Below, one piece after another: positions 46,150 to 57,569 of a stretch of DNA of 64,000 nucleotides (position 1 is the first letter of the stretch; the number at the start of each line of letters is the position of its first letter). The stretch is from positions 34,761,916 through 34,825,915 of the forward strand of contig OZ020612.1 of assembly GCA_963971575.1 (NCBI GenBank), given 5' to 3'. The notes under the pieces are model-generated. The model was not told the DNA's origin and ran no database searches. It saw nothing but the letters and a program-made list of their open reading frames with translations. The translations under genes were made by a program, and so were the position numbers. The DNA is from Liopterus haemorrhoidalis (lineage: Eukaryota; Arthropoda; Insecta; Coleoptera; Dytiscidae).

Positions 46150-47941
46150 TAGTACAGGAAATGAAGCATTTTGGCTCGCAATTTTTTCGTCCAGAATGGA
46201 ATTACGTGAAATTTTCACAGAAGGTTGGGAATAGCCCAAGGATCATTTTCTACATCATGCCGGTGTACGCTAAAACCTTGGGGGTGGTTTCCACCCCAAC
46301 TTGGGGCTGGAAATTTTTTACTACATTTTAACTATAGGAATCGATGGGAAAAGTAATTTTAAGAAAAAAATGTTCTTTACGTTTTCTTCGTAAAACTAAT
46401 ATTTTTTGACTTATTCGCGGTTGAAAGTAATAGTTTTTCGACGAAAAAATCGATGTTTTTAAAAAGTTTTTTGCAAATAACTCGAAAAATATGCATTTTA
46501 TCAAAAAAACTGTAGAAAGCAAAATTGTAGCTTTTAAAAAAACAAACAAAAATCTTTTTTTATTATTTTTCTACGACCAATACGAACCGAGATACGGCAT
46601 GTTAATGGTTAACTTTTTTTCGCCAAATGCATAATTTGAAAGATTCAAAGTCAAATAACAGGAAAAATTTGCATATTTCGAGGAAAACTCATTGAATCTT
46701 TTTTAAAGTATTTGATTAGACCTTTCAAACAAAAAAATAAAAAAGTCTCTAGCATAAAAATTAAGCGACTTATGATCAAAATAAGGTCGGTACCTACTTT
46801 TTTCTACGAAAAAATCAGTGAAAACAACCCCCTATTTACCCCCCTAATTAAAATTGATCCTCACCCTTCTGTGGTTCTCTTCTTATATGTATTTTCAGTA
46901 CACCCAAGAAGTTTGACTAATTTAAAATGCTTAATTTTAGAAAAATTGGAGTTTAAAGAAAAGACGATTTTTTGCGATTTCGTATTTTTCACCCTTTTCT
47001 TCAAAATATCTCCGAAATTACTGGAGATACGAAAAAAATGATACAGCACTAAATTGTAGATTTTTTAATGACTTAAATTTATTTGTGCACATATTTTCTG
47101 TACAGCGAATATTTGGCGAGATATAGCCGTTTAAAACCTCTATTTACAAGCGAACACCACCTTATTCGAGCCCTTCAAACTCACCCCATTTAAAAACTAA
47201 GGGATCTTAAGGAATTTAATTTACATAGTTTTATAGCTCTTGAAAAGCCCTACAAAATCATTTTTGAAAAAACTTTCATCACTAAAAATGAAGGAGCTAC
47301 GTTTAAAAAACCAATAAATTTTTTTTTGAAACATTCGAATAGTTCGGTTCGGAGCGATTTTTTTTATATCAAGCTCTAACAAGGGTGGGTTTTTAAGGGT
47401 TGAAACATTAGAAATTGTATTCCAAAGCATGAAACAATCATTATTCAACTAATCCAAACCAAATTTTACACATCTTAAGGTTTACAACGTTATTTTATAA
47501 TTTTTGACAATTAGGGGTAGTTTTCACCCTTAAAAAATAAACAGTGCCCATGAGCATGATATAAAATTTGAATTAGAGGGTGAGACGAACCTAATTTCAA
47601 ATTTTGGTGCAAATCGATGCAAGATGAAATCATTTTTTAATCCAACAAGGGTTGATTTTTAAGGGTTGAAACATTATGAAATTGTATTCTAAAGCATAAA
47701 ACGATCCATATTTAGCTAATCCAAACCAAATTTTACCCATATTAAGGTTTAAAATGTTATTTTATAATTTTTTACAATTAGGGGCAGTTTTCACCCTTAA
47801 AAAACAAAAAGCGTACAACGGCACAATGTAGAAAATGAACTAGAGGGTGAAATGAGCCTAATTCCAAATTTTTATCCAAATCGATGCTGGACGAAAAAAT
47901 TGCGAGGTTTTGTCATTTTTTGAGCTTCATTTCCTGTACTA
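46150..47941. mobile_element. 1792-bp TIR element, exact 3-bp duplication, superfamily unknown
   Basis: Termini TAGTACAGGAAATGAAGC and its complement, with a second inverted block CGCAATTTTTTCGTCCAG further in on both sides. GAT flanks both ends (46147-46149, 47942-47944). Inside, units at about 47380-47560 and 47640-47800 repeat 'AACAAGGGT..TTTTTAAGGGTTGAAACATTA' and 'AATCCAAACCAAATTTTAC'. No transposase-like ORF. A 3-bp duplication is seen in several superfamilies (e.g. PIF/Harbinger, CACTA, Zator), none of which I can confirm. Confidence 0.85.
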
Positions 47942-48021
47942 GATGTATAAGAGAAGATCGTTGAATTTGGCAGGTAGTGATGCGATGTTAGTATAAAGTA
48001 TAGAGATTTCAATTAGCTGTG

Positions 48022-48733
48022 TTAGTTGGTTGTGTCGTTTTTTGCCATGCTCATATCAATGATTTTGGGGGCGCCATTAACATATTTAATTGTTAAATTG
48101 TTTTCTCCAGCATCAGTCCTAGTTTTTAATTCATCACGCAGTTTCCTTAATTGATTTATCTGTCTTGGAGTTTGGTCATTTTTCACAGAGATATTTTTCA
48201 AACCTGATCCAGCTAGTGCTTTTTTATTTCTCAGAATAGCTTTAACTTGATTTTCCGACGACAACACAACTTTCACTGGCCTAGGACGAGTGTCATTGCG
48301 AGGTTTCCGAAGACGAATGACAGATAAGGGTGGTAAATAACTTTGACCTTGAATATTGTTAAGGACCTCAGCTACACAGTTCATGTCAGAACCCGGGCTT
48401 TGACCATCTGATTCTGGTATGTTGTGTATTATTATATTTTTCGACCTTTTGATTCTTTCCATCGCCTCATTGACAATATCATCAAAAGAATGTTGAGTAG
48501 GTACTTCAGTCAACTGCGATAACTTGGTTTCAAGTAAATGGAGCTTTTCTTGAAATTTTTTATTCATGTCTTGCAATGTTTTATTTATTATTGCAAGTTT
48601 ATCTCCAGATTCAGCGCAGAAGTTGCAAAATATTTTGACTGATTTAAGTTTAAGTCGAGTAAGATGCGTGGCATCCTCATTAGAAAGGCCTACACAGCTT
48701 GTGTGTAAGTTAATTTTGCACCCGTCACAGGGT
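48022..48733 (-). pseudogene. CR1-like ORF1 (zinc finger / coiled coil / RNA-binding), 5'-truncated
   Basis: Order of parts: a PHD-like zinc module (IPCDGCKINLHTSCVGLSN .. IFCNFC), a coiled coil (INKTLQDMNKKFQEKLHLLE), an RRM-like part (KNIIIHNIPESD, PVKVVLSSENQVKAIL) and a C-terminal domain (NISVKNDQTPRQINQLRKLR). This matches nucleic-acid-binding ORF1 proteins of CR1-type LINEs. The first zinc ligands (CPNCNSK) are missing here but present in the copy at 50121. About 240 codons remain open. Confidence 0.85.
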
Positions 48734-48784
48734 ATATGCTCCGTAGGCAACCGTCTATATAATTATTATATATAGTAATCCAAT

Positions 48785-49160
48785 TTAAGCATTATATTTA
48801 TAGTAATTAAAGAATTGCAATTAGTACTGGCAATAAACATTACAAGCATAATGGAGGCAGCAAAAGATAGGTTTACGGCGAACGAACTTACTTTTAATGA
48901 GGGCAAAACTATGCAAATGTGATTTTCTTCCCGTCCAATTACAGATTGTGAGACTAATAACCTCCAAATAAAATTTTTAGGCATTTACCTTGACCAACAA
49001 CTACACTGGAAAAACATGTTAACATAGTCAGTGCCAAGTTGAGTACTGCTATATACGGATTTCGCAAGATCCAGCAAACTGTTAATGAAGAAACTGCTCG
49101 TATTGTATACGTTGCTTTATTCCATTCGATAATGACCTGCGGCATTACTATATGAGGTAA
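48785..49160 (+). mobile_element. LINE reverse-transcriptase C-terminal fragment
   Basis: Plus-strand reading: MEAAKDRFTANELTFNEGKT, IKFLGIYLDQQLHWKN, SAKLSTAIYGFRKIQQTVNE and ARIVYVALFHSIMTCGITI, i.e. the thumb region after the YADD box. Two stops/frameshifts. Confidence 0.7.
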
Positions 49161-49168
49161 CTACTCTA

Positions 49169-49655
49169 TCAACAAAGGGTGGTAAAAGAGATGGCAGAAG
49201 ATCTGCAAGCGGGAATGAACTCGATTCCCCTTCGATAGAAGGCTTTCATACTACCCAAAACACCAACTATCAGGACTACAAGCTTAACTTTATACCCTGG
49301 ATACAGCTTTCTAAGCTTGGACAAGAGATCCATATATTTGGACCTCTTTTTCTCCTCCTTGAGAGAGATATTCTTCTCAGCTGGACTCGAGAATTCGATC
49401 ACAAACAGAGGTGGGGAAGGAGAAATTCCAATAAATGCGGCACTTGGAATTTTCCACCACTGATCCTATGTCAGAAGGGACGTACAGTATGACTGGTATT
49501 TGGTTAATATCATAGGCATGTCTAAGATGATAGTAGAGCACGCGGAGAGTAGCATTATGTCGAGATCCGTAGCTCGACGCTGCAAGAGATGGACAAGGGC
49601 ACAACCTACAGAGTGTGGACTCCGCCATTTGGAATATGCGGGTTCTGTACGTCAA
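49169..49655 (-). pseudogene. retroelement C-terminal zinc and PD-(D/E)XK-like domain fragment
   Basis: Minus-strand frames give STLCRLCPCPSLAAS, then VVENSKCRIYWNFSFPTS, VCDRI and IEFSSPAEKNISLKEEKKRS, KYMDLLSKLRKLYPGYKVKL. The 'I(E)FSSPAEKN..EEKxxKYxDL' pattern is common at the C-terminus of some arthropod non-LTR polymerases and looks like a restriction-endonuclease-type fold. One frameshift at ~49390. It may belong to the same family as 42440-43450. Confidence 0.5.
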
Positions 49656-50120
49656 AGTATTTATAACACCATTCTAACACGCAAACACAAAACCTTTTGT
49701 TTCCGATCTCAAACCAACAGACTTAAGAAACGAGAACGTGAGTTCAACTCTAGACTTTTAATATGTTTGAAGAACACAGAGTGCATATTTTTACTCATGT
49801 GTTCTTTTGTCAACATGTCTTTCTTCCTTCGTTTCACCAAACTGGTAACTCTGTTGTACTCCTCCCGAGAAACTTGTATTCTACTACTACATCTCCTCAA
49901 ACTCATTCCACACACCATTCACATTCCCGCACTATTATTTCCATCTGGGTATCTGTAAAATCATACATTTCTGCAAAAACATACTGATTCTACTAAAGCA
50001 AAATTTGCCACTTCAATCGCTCTGCTACACATGGCGTGTTTATTCTCAGCCGCAACCAGCAATACACTAGTGCTACTATAACTGCATAATCTCAGGGAGC
50101 ACGCAAATAGCTCACTTAAA

Positions 50121-50428
50121 ATGCCGCCCTGCCCCAATTGCAACAGTAAAATTAGCGGGCATTCTGCCCATATACCCTGTGACGGGTGCAAAATTAACTT
50201 ACACACAAGCTGTGTAGGCCTTTCTAATGAGGATGCCACGCATCTTACTCGACTTAAACTTAAATCAGTCAAAATATTTTGCAACTTCTGCGCTGAATCC
50301 GGAGATAAACTTGCAATAATAAATAAAACATTGCAAGACATGAATAAAAAATTTCAAGAAAAGCTCCATTTACTTGAAACCAAGTTATCGCAGTTGACTG
50401 AAGTACCTACTCAACATTCTTTTGATGC
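50121..50428 (+). pseudogene. second copy of the CR1-like ORF1 start, opposite strand
   Basis: MPPCPNCNSKISGHSAHIPC then the same zinc and coiled-coil sequence as 48022-48733. From 50175 to 50427 it is nearly identical to the complement of 48490-48733, then abruptly diverges at TTTTGATG. It preserves the true ORF1 start missing from the other copy. Confidence 0.85.
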
Positions 50429-50519
50429 CTTCTCAGCCTCAAGTATTTAATATTTATAAATGAGTACCTGTTCATTCAGAGATAAAAGGACCGGTCGAAA
50501 CGTCACACTGTCCACGTGG

Positions 50520-51540
50520 CTTTCATATCTATGACCGGCGGTCTAGAAACGGAGAACCTATTATTTATTTATTTTATTTAATAATTATGTAATATTTTAA
50601 CTTTCAATTGCTGTATAAGAAATTGAAACGTATGGAAGGGCTTACGAACCTTTGGAAGCCAAATGTAATGACTGAATAAGGATTACATGCTAGTTCATTA
50701 CATTCTAACATTGGCAACTAAATTAACCAAGTATGATATCATTTCATAGTTATTTTGAATGAACTTTATATCTTAGACATGTTAAAATTTCTACTCATAA
50801 CCTCTTACTATAAAATGTAAAAAAAAACATGCAACATGTGTTGCCGTAAGAACATAGCTAGTTTCGCATGACCTGCCGCCAGTATTTTTAATGAACAAGC
50901 GTTATTAATAAAATTTAAATTTAAATTCAAAATATTTCATCAAGAAGCAATTATATTTAACAGAACCCTTATATTAATCCTTAGGTTAAAACCAACAAAA
51001 ATTAAAAGAAAATTTGCTTTGTAAATTACCCTTTACTTTTTAGTTTAACAAAGGAATTTCAGTTCTTTATACCTTTCAATTTAATTGAAAACTTTACCCT
51101 TTTCATTTTACAAAACAGTACATCAATCATAACGAATCTCCCCTCAAGATAAATTCATTTTAAAACGAATCAATCATATTTGAAATGTATCTGTAGGTAT
51201 TTGAAAATTGTACCTGATGCTTTCTAGTTCTGGATACCATAACGCTAGCCAGCATATTGATCCGTTCCCTACCCTTAAGCCAAACACCCTTGAAGCAAAA
51301 CACCAAACGTAATGGAAACAGTTAACGTACCGAACCGTATACAGATAAATTAAACGTATATGTGACCCGTTCAACATTTGCTTATCTCACGTAAACTTAA
51401 ATTAATATCACACTTCTAACTGACAAACAAATAAAAAGTGCAGACTATTTCTTTATGCGAAATAATGCAATGTGTATTTTATTAACTAGTTGACGTGCCT
51501 GTACTTCGTTTTTTGTTAGACACATTATTGCTGTAATATA
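50520..51540. other. no gene recognised
   Basis: AT-rich; no coding or repeat structure that I can support. Confidence 0.4.
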
Positions 51541-51720
51541 AATAATAAGTGAGATATTTAAATTTCAGGTAGCCACAGCCCTCCAAATATTCAAATTATT
51601 AGAAACTGTATTAAACAAAAAAAAAAAAAAAATGGTTTTTTCATTATAAATCGATTTTATTATATACATTTTGACTGTTAAGAAAATAATAAGTAAGATT
51701 TCTCGCGTTAATAGGTAGCA
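51540..51720. repeat. family C subunits
   Basis: Contains AATAATAAGTGAGATATTT, a CCTCCAAATATTC block, a poly-A run and CTGTTAAGAAAATAATAAG, as in the 23390-23720 subunits. Another partial unit lies at 52500-52620. Confidence 0.5.
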
Positions 51721-51939
51721 TTTCCCATAAATCCCTATAGATAAGTTGGTATTTAAGTCAATGAAGCGGCTGATGTAGCTGCAAAATCCAGCTCCCACAA
51801 ACATATGATTGATGTGAATTTTGCATTTCCAGATGTCGCAAAGAATCATTTGAAACATCTAGTGTTAGCCAAATAGCAACATGAATATAACAGCATACAA
51901 AATGTGAATTTGAGATAGATTAAGGGAGATGTTAAACCA

Positions 51940-52495
51940 TAGGTTCTTACTGCAAGGTTAACGGCAGGAAGGAAACCGCCATCACATGCCTCTGTATAGG
52001 CTACTCTGTATAGGTTACGGTGGATCCCTGGACAGCTCCTTCGAAATGTAGAGCCTCCTATTTGTGAGACGTGTAACACAGATTGGTCTGTGTTACACAT
52101 TTTAACTCAGTGTGTACAGTTCGAGGATATTAGGGAGAGGTTAGGCCACTGCTATGATCTGTCAGTTGCTTTAGGCGACAACAGGGACATGCTGCTACTC
52201 TTCCTGAGGAAATCGAACTTACTGTTTTGTACATTTTATTATGCCTTTCACCTTATTTTCATGTGTTTTGTTATTTTTTTTGATATTCGGTGGTCTGTTC
52301 AATTTTTTGAACAACTATTACCGAATTTATTTGTGTTTTCCGTGCAAGGTTTCTTTTATTGAGTACTTATGTGTATCAGATTTCATTTATTTATTTATTG
52401 TTTAATTTACTGTTTTTAATATACATTGTAGTAATTTAGATTCGGGCTGTGTTCGGCGCCAATAGGCATCGTTGCTGTGTGCCAATAAAATTTAA
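51940..52495 (+). mobile_element. LINE 3' end (C-terminal Cys/His domain and tail)
   Basis: Reading shows RKETAITCLCIGYS, PPICETCNTDWSVLHIL-like sequence, CVQFEDIRERLGHCYDLSVA, GDNRDMLLLFLRKSNLLF. This is the 'C..C......H.L..C..F...R' C-terminal domain of I/Jockey LINEs. It ends with CCAATAAAATTTAACTTAA, a poly-adenylation-type tail. Sibling at 13370-13640. Confidence 0.7.
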
Positions 52496-53088
52496 CTTAA
52501 CTATAACTCCCATATATTATTTTCATTTATAGGTAAACAGTTTTTATTTTCATTCTAAACAACTGTTTTTACATACAGTTTTGCTGTTAAGTAAATAATA
52601 ATTTTAAGTTTATATAATAACACCCCAATAAAACTTAACATATCTTGTTTAGAATAGCTAAATTGGTAGTAACAGAAAATATTATTTCAATTCTACTTGA
52701 ATACTTAAATTTATCTTTGACGACCGTCAAATAATAAATGCATTATGTGTCCAACTGTAAATACATAAATCTGCTCATATTCTACGGAGTGTAAAATGTG
52801 ACGCGCAAACGTGCTCTTCCGTTGATAATGAACGTTTTATTTAACACTGCAAGTTTTTTTTTTTTTTTAGTGAGTTAGTCAGTTAAAATGTTTGCACCTC
52901 ACACAACCCATCTTTATAAATAGCATATTATTTATAAGTTAGAATAAGTAAAAAACAAATAATAGTATTTTAAACATTTTTGTACGTTACAATCAGCTGA
53001 TCGTTCGGTAGTCATCTTGATTAATGGTTTCAGTTGACGGTGTTTTAAATTAAATTTACTTTAAGTTAAATTTAATAACGTAACTTCA

Positions 53089-54190
53089 AAATATTTGCCA
53101 ATTGATACGGGCATACCTCAAGGAATTGTCTTAGGTCCACCCCTTTTCTTACTGTACATTAACGATCTTCCGAATATTCTCAAAAATTGTAAAATTCATC
53201 ATTTCCCTGATGACACATTAATATATTTGGTTAATTCCGAAATGTCTAATTTACCACAGTTATTAAATAGTGATCTTAATCTGGTACAAATATGGATGAA
53301 TAGAAACAAATTAAAACTTAATACCAGTAAATCTAAAGGGATGTTACTAGCTTCACCATTGCAACTTGATACATTCAAGGAATATTGTCGCATCCATGAA
53401 ATTAAAATAGGGCATACAGCATTAGATTTGCTGGATGAGATTAAATACTTGGGGGTTATTATAATCAAAAATTGAAATTTAGTAGTCATGTTGAACATAT
53501 TTGTAAAAAAAATAGCAAAAAAGATTAATTACCTCTTTAGGATCTCGCATAACCTGTCCATGTGGAGCAAGTTAGTAATTTATAATACCATTATTTTGCC
53601 GCATTTTAATTATTGTTCAACAATATTGTTTACGTGTAACGCATGAGACATTGAAAAATTGCAAAACAGAGCTATGAGGATTATTTTAAAATGTAATAGG
53701 TACTGCTCAGTAACTGTTATGTTAAACAGTCTCTTCAGTGGCTTTGTATAAAAAAATTTGTTACATTTAATGTATTAGTTTTCATTTACAAAATAGTTTC
53801 TAATAAACTACCTATTTATCGACATATTTGCAATTTTTTAATGATAAACATAGTTACAGTACCAGGCAACAAAGCAACCTTTATGTTAAAAGGAAGAATA
53901 AGAGTAGAATCTCGCTGTCGGTATTTAATAAGGGTCTGATAATGTACAATGATCTACCACTTACTGTTAAAAACGTACCGTCCGTGCATCATTTTAAAGG
54001 TAAATTAAAAGAATACTTAATAGGTAAATGTATCAATAATTGATAAGATTACCATGTACAATTTTGTTATTTTTAGTATATAATTTTTGTTATTTGTTAT
54101 ATATGTAATATTTTTATAAATGTTTTTTATTTGTATATATATTTTTCATATTTCTTGAATATATAATAGCTTCGTGCTAATTAATAAATG
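53089..54190 (+). mobile_element. 5'-truncated LINE polymerase
   Basis: Motifs in order: GIPQGIVLGPPLFLLYINDL, HFPDDTLIYL (catalytic FADD altered to FPDD), NKLKLNTSKSK, IKYLGVI, then (frameshifted near 53470) HVEHICKK, LQNRAMRIILKCNR, HSYSTRQQSNLYVKRK and LIMYNDLPLTVKNVPSVHHF. A CR1/Jockey-group polymerase lacking its endonuclease and first RT blocks. The tail is AATAAATGATTTATTTATT. Confidence 0.85.
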
Positions 54191-54515
54191 ATTTATTTAT
54201 TAATTTACTATTTTTTTAATGATTAAACTATATAGTTGTAGATATTTTTTTTTATTTGACTCACATATAATGGCTATATTACACTCGGATGATTACAAAC
54301 TTCATCCTCGTGTAATATAGTCTTCCTTTTATGCTGGTTAAATAAAATAATTTTGAACGGTTTTAAAATTTTTACATATTTTATATTCTGTTAACCAGGG
54401 ACAGACTAGCCAAAAGTGTAATAGGGCGATCACACCTGCAGGTCACACTTGGATCCAATGTTCCGCCTGAATTTTTTAACTGGTTGACCGTCGCGTTAAT
54501 CATTTATCATGCACA

Positions 54516-54851
54516 CTATAGTGCGTTCAAAGGTGAGTTTGTAGTACAGGTCGTATGGAGTAGTTCTTTTTCATACTCTCTAATGGGTTTACACAATGAC
54601 GCTATCCTTTTCTTGCTTGTCGACGTTGCCAGCTCTAAAACGCGCTGATCTGTGAAGACGCAGTATTCTACAAATGGCCATTTGTTTTTGTTGAGTGTTA
54701 TTTAGAGTTTTATAAGAGTTGATTTTTGTAAATCATACGAGTTTTTCATATTATTATCATTGACACATTTGACTCTTTTACAACATTTGGCAACACCGCT
54801 CCCATTTGCCATAAGAGCTATACTGCAAACTCACCTTTGAACGCAGTATAG
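54516..54851. mobile_element. TIR MITE, 336 bp
   Basis: Inverted repeats CTATA(G/C)TGCGTTCAAAGG.. of about 32 bp with two mismatches (54516-54547 and 54820-54851). TATA at the edges suggests a TA target. Confidence 0.75.
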
Positions 54852-54859
54852 TTTTATTC

Positions 54860-55850
54860 TTGACACCGCGTGAATCACAGTTGCTTCGCATTCGGATTCT
54901 TGCTTCCAGTAGCACAGCTCATCGGTGCCTCATCACATTTGAATATAATGCTTACAGGTAATTGAAAAGTGTGGCTCTATAACAGCTGAATATACTAAGG
55001 GAATCAAGATTTAAAAAAAAAATCTCAGCCGCGATGTGCAAACGTGATTCATACTTCAAAAACCTATTTAGAAAACTAAATAAAATCATATGTGTTAATT
55101 TTATGTAGCCTTCAATCAATTACAAAAAAAGAAAAAAAAAATGTGTGACCAGAGGGCCAGCTAAATTTTCAACATTGCGGCGATCTTGAAACACGCATTG
55201 TACGGCCGGTGGTATCAAGAGTTCAGGCCAGTTTAAGAATGCTAGTGCGTGCCTGCTGTTAACCGGATTTATCACAAATAAATCATAAAGTAAACACTAC
55301 CGCTATATTTTCGACATAAAACTTAGAACGTCTTATTAAAAATTTATAAATAAAATCTGAGTTTTTGAAGTATTTGGTAGAATCACGGGAAATTCTTATA
55401 GGACACGCCCAGAATCCCTGAATAAAATATGTAAAGCAAGCATTTGCCGTGAAATTTATTTTCTGCAAAAACATTTTCCCCTAAGGGTGAAATAAAAGCA
55501 TGATCCACATAAAAATACATTTTTAATAACTTGCCTGTGATATATATAACTAGTTTTAAAGCCTGAAAGCCTAAAAGTTGTTACACAGGTTGGGTCAAAA
55601 ATAGATGTGCCATGTTTTGTGGCTGCCATTTCGAAATGAAATTTTATAATTGAATTTTTTAATTTTAAATTTATAATAATAATAAAACCTTTATTGAACT
55701 TCAGGAAAAATTAAGTCATGTCGATTGGAAATACCTACAAATACGAAGGAGAGTCAAAAGTAAGCTAAATTTAGCCATTTACATATATTTCATCGTTATG
55801 TTATGTCTTCAAACATGGAGAATCAGCGTGCAGAGGACCCACCAAAATGA
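54860..55850. other. no gene recognised
   Basis: No supported exon. The minus frame 55283-55474 is open but unrecognised. Confidence 0.35.
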
Positions 55851-55854
55851 CAGC

Positions 55855-55965
55855 ATCCTCATTAAAATGCTCAAAAAAGAGGAGCGCGCAGTTATTCATT
55901 TTTTGGAGTAGTGAAGGTGAAAAACTGGAAGATATTCATCGTGAATCAGTGGCGTTACTAGAAAT
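55855..55965 (+). pseudogene. mariner N-terminal helix-turn-helix fragment
   Basis: LKKEERAVIHFLE, then in the next frame SEGEKLEDIHRESVALL, resembles the first helix-turn-helix of mariner transposases ('EQRAVIRFL..EG..P.EIH'). Nothing else of the gene remains. Confidence 0.4.
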
Positions 55966-56529
55966 TTTAATCTCTTAAATAAAATTCCCAATTTGTGAAG
56001 AGAAGGAAAAAAAACAGCGCTTAACACTTATTGCGATTATATTGCTATCCTAAAATCAAATTATTTTGCGATTATTTGTTTTAATACGACGTTTTTTATT
56101 TTTAAGTTATTATTAAAAAAATTATCTCAGGCATGTTTGTTCTTTAGACGATCTTCATAAATAAGAAAATATAATGTTTACTTTTCTTATCTTGCGTAGC
56201 TAACACATTACTGCACAAACCGGCGTAAACAAAAACTTAAATAATCACAAAAGGAAGCATCGCCTGCCAAAAAAATGTTTCAGAATGCGTCCCGCGATGT
56301 AAAAATAAAATTATATATATATTACTGAATGCGGCCTGCGATGTAAAAAAGGTTGCTGACCCTAAAATCTAAATCAGAGATAGGCAACCGTTTTTTCGTC
56401 TCGGGCAGCATTCAGTAACAAATTTTTTTGGCGGGCCATACTTGCTTTTGTAATTTATAATTTTTACGATTTTAAGTTTAGGTTTACGCCGGTTTACACG
56501 TATTTACGTCGGCATAAATACGCTTAGTA

Positions 56530-57423
56530 CAGTCTGTATAATAAGACGTCCTTGTTGATTTTTGGCGAACTATAGAGAGAAAAGGAAAAACTAAAAATTA
56601 TGTAAAATTTTACTGTAAATATTATTAAGCTACTACCTAATAATTGGTCCAATCTCCATTATTATCAATTATTGTTTGGCATCTTTTCGGTACACTTTCT
56701 ACCAGCTTTTCGACATACTTTGGCAGTGATCTCCATATCTGCAGTATTTGACGAGTTAGCTGATCCAAATTTGGAACGTTTTTTGTTCGAAGTTTATATT
56801 TCATGCAAAAACTAGATTTATCAGAGAAAACCACATCACTCCAATCGCAGTCTAAATTTTCCTTGGCCCAAGCGAGTCGTTTTTCGACATGTTTTACCGA
56901 TAACAATGGTTTTTGTTTGGTACTCCTGAATTTAATACTATTTCCAAATAAACGACTTCTCAGGGTCATTAGACTTAACTTAATGTTCTTTTTTAACAAA
57001 ATTGCCTGATATTTACGTAAAGATAACGGATTTTTAAAAACGTTAAAAATCACTCTATCTTGTGTTTTAGTGGTCACTTTTTTTAATCCACGATTAGGTA
57101 AATCGTCAACATTTTTATTAATTTTATAATGTTTCACCCAATACTTCACAAAGTCTACTGACTTGTGCATATATTTTGCTGCACTTGAAATGGATATTTT
57201 TGGCTCTTTTGGGTGGGCACTTAAAGATACCGCTTCAAAGCGTTTTGCATAAATAGCTGTCATTACTACACAACCGTACTACTGAAAGACAAAACACTAA
57301 CTAAACAAATTTTATTATCGGGCGTATTAAGTCTTGATGTTCTTATCATGTCTGAACCTGATTATTATTTGTGCACATGCCTGATCCTGAGTTATAAAGA
57401 TGTATGTCTTATTATACAGACTG
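56530..57423 (-). mobile_element. Tc1-like element, 894 bp, internally deleted
   Basis: TIRs CAGTCTGTATAATAAGAC at both ends, flanked by TA (56528-56529, 57424-57425). A full Tc1 is about 1.6 kb. Confidence 0.9.
56637..57263 (-). CDS. truncated Tc1-like transposase
   Basis: A 208-codon open frame. The N-terminal half is a bipartite DNA-binding region (SISSAAKYMHKSVDFVKYWV, DDLPNRGLKKVTTKTQ, LSLMTLRSRLFGNSIKF). Then KRLAWAKENLDCDWSDVVFS carries the first catalytic Asp (FSDKSSF; usually FSDESxF). The segment with the second and third catalytic residues is deleted in frame. The C-terminus resumes as LTRQILQIWRSLPKYVEKLV and ends like Tc1 proteins. It could still bind TIRs but not cut DNA. Confidence 0.85.
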   Translation of the reverse strand: MTAIYAKRFEAVSLSAHPKEPKISISSAAKYMHKSVDFVKYWVKHYKINKNVDDLPNRGLKKVTTKTQDRVIFNVFKNPLSLRKYQAILLKKNIKLSLMTLRSRLFGNSIKFRSTKQKPLLSVKHVEKRLAWAKENLDCDWSDVVFSDKSSFCMKYKLRTKNVPNLDQLTRQILQIWRSLPKYVEKLVESVPKRCQTIIDNNGDWTNY

Positions 57424-57569
57424 TATGTAAAAATTTAAAACAGTGCGGTAGCAATGTGTCGGCTGCGCTAGATAAGAAAAGTAAACATTATATTTTCTAA
57501 TTGTTGAGTTACATAAAATCGCTTGGCGAGACGCATTCTTCCCACGGGCCGCCGGTTGCCGCACCCTGG

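Larger units (their letters stand above)
43452..48733 (-). mobile_element. CR1-like LINE, split by a DNA-element insertion
   Basis: Minus-strand order: ORF1 (48022-48733), short spacer, ORF2 start (~48005-47945), inserted TIR element (46150-47941), remainder of ORF2 (46149-43569), then a 3'UTR ending in an ATT-rich tail near 43452. Removing the insertion and one GAT copy restores an uninterrupted frame at the junction. ORF1 is 5'-truncated, ORF2 has in-frame stops. Confidence 0.85.
56375..57568. mobile_element. hAT-type MITE interrupted by a Tc1-like element
   Basis: CAGAGATAGGCAACCG and CGGTTGCCGCACCCTG termini; flanking 8-mers ATCTAAAT and GTCTAAAT (7 of 8). Without the 894-bp insertion it would be ~300 bp. 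A related right end (GGTTGCTGACCCTA) lies at 56350-56363. Confidence 0.8.

Noticed and set aside
44840..46234. Several plus-strand frames across the CR1-like ORF2
   Set aside because: Antisense shadows of a long, motif-rich minus-strand polymerase.
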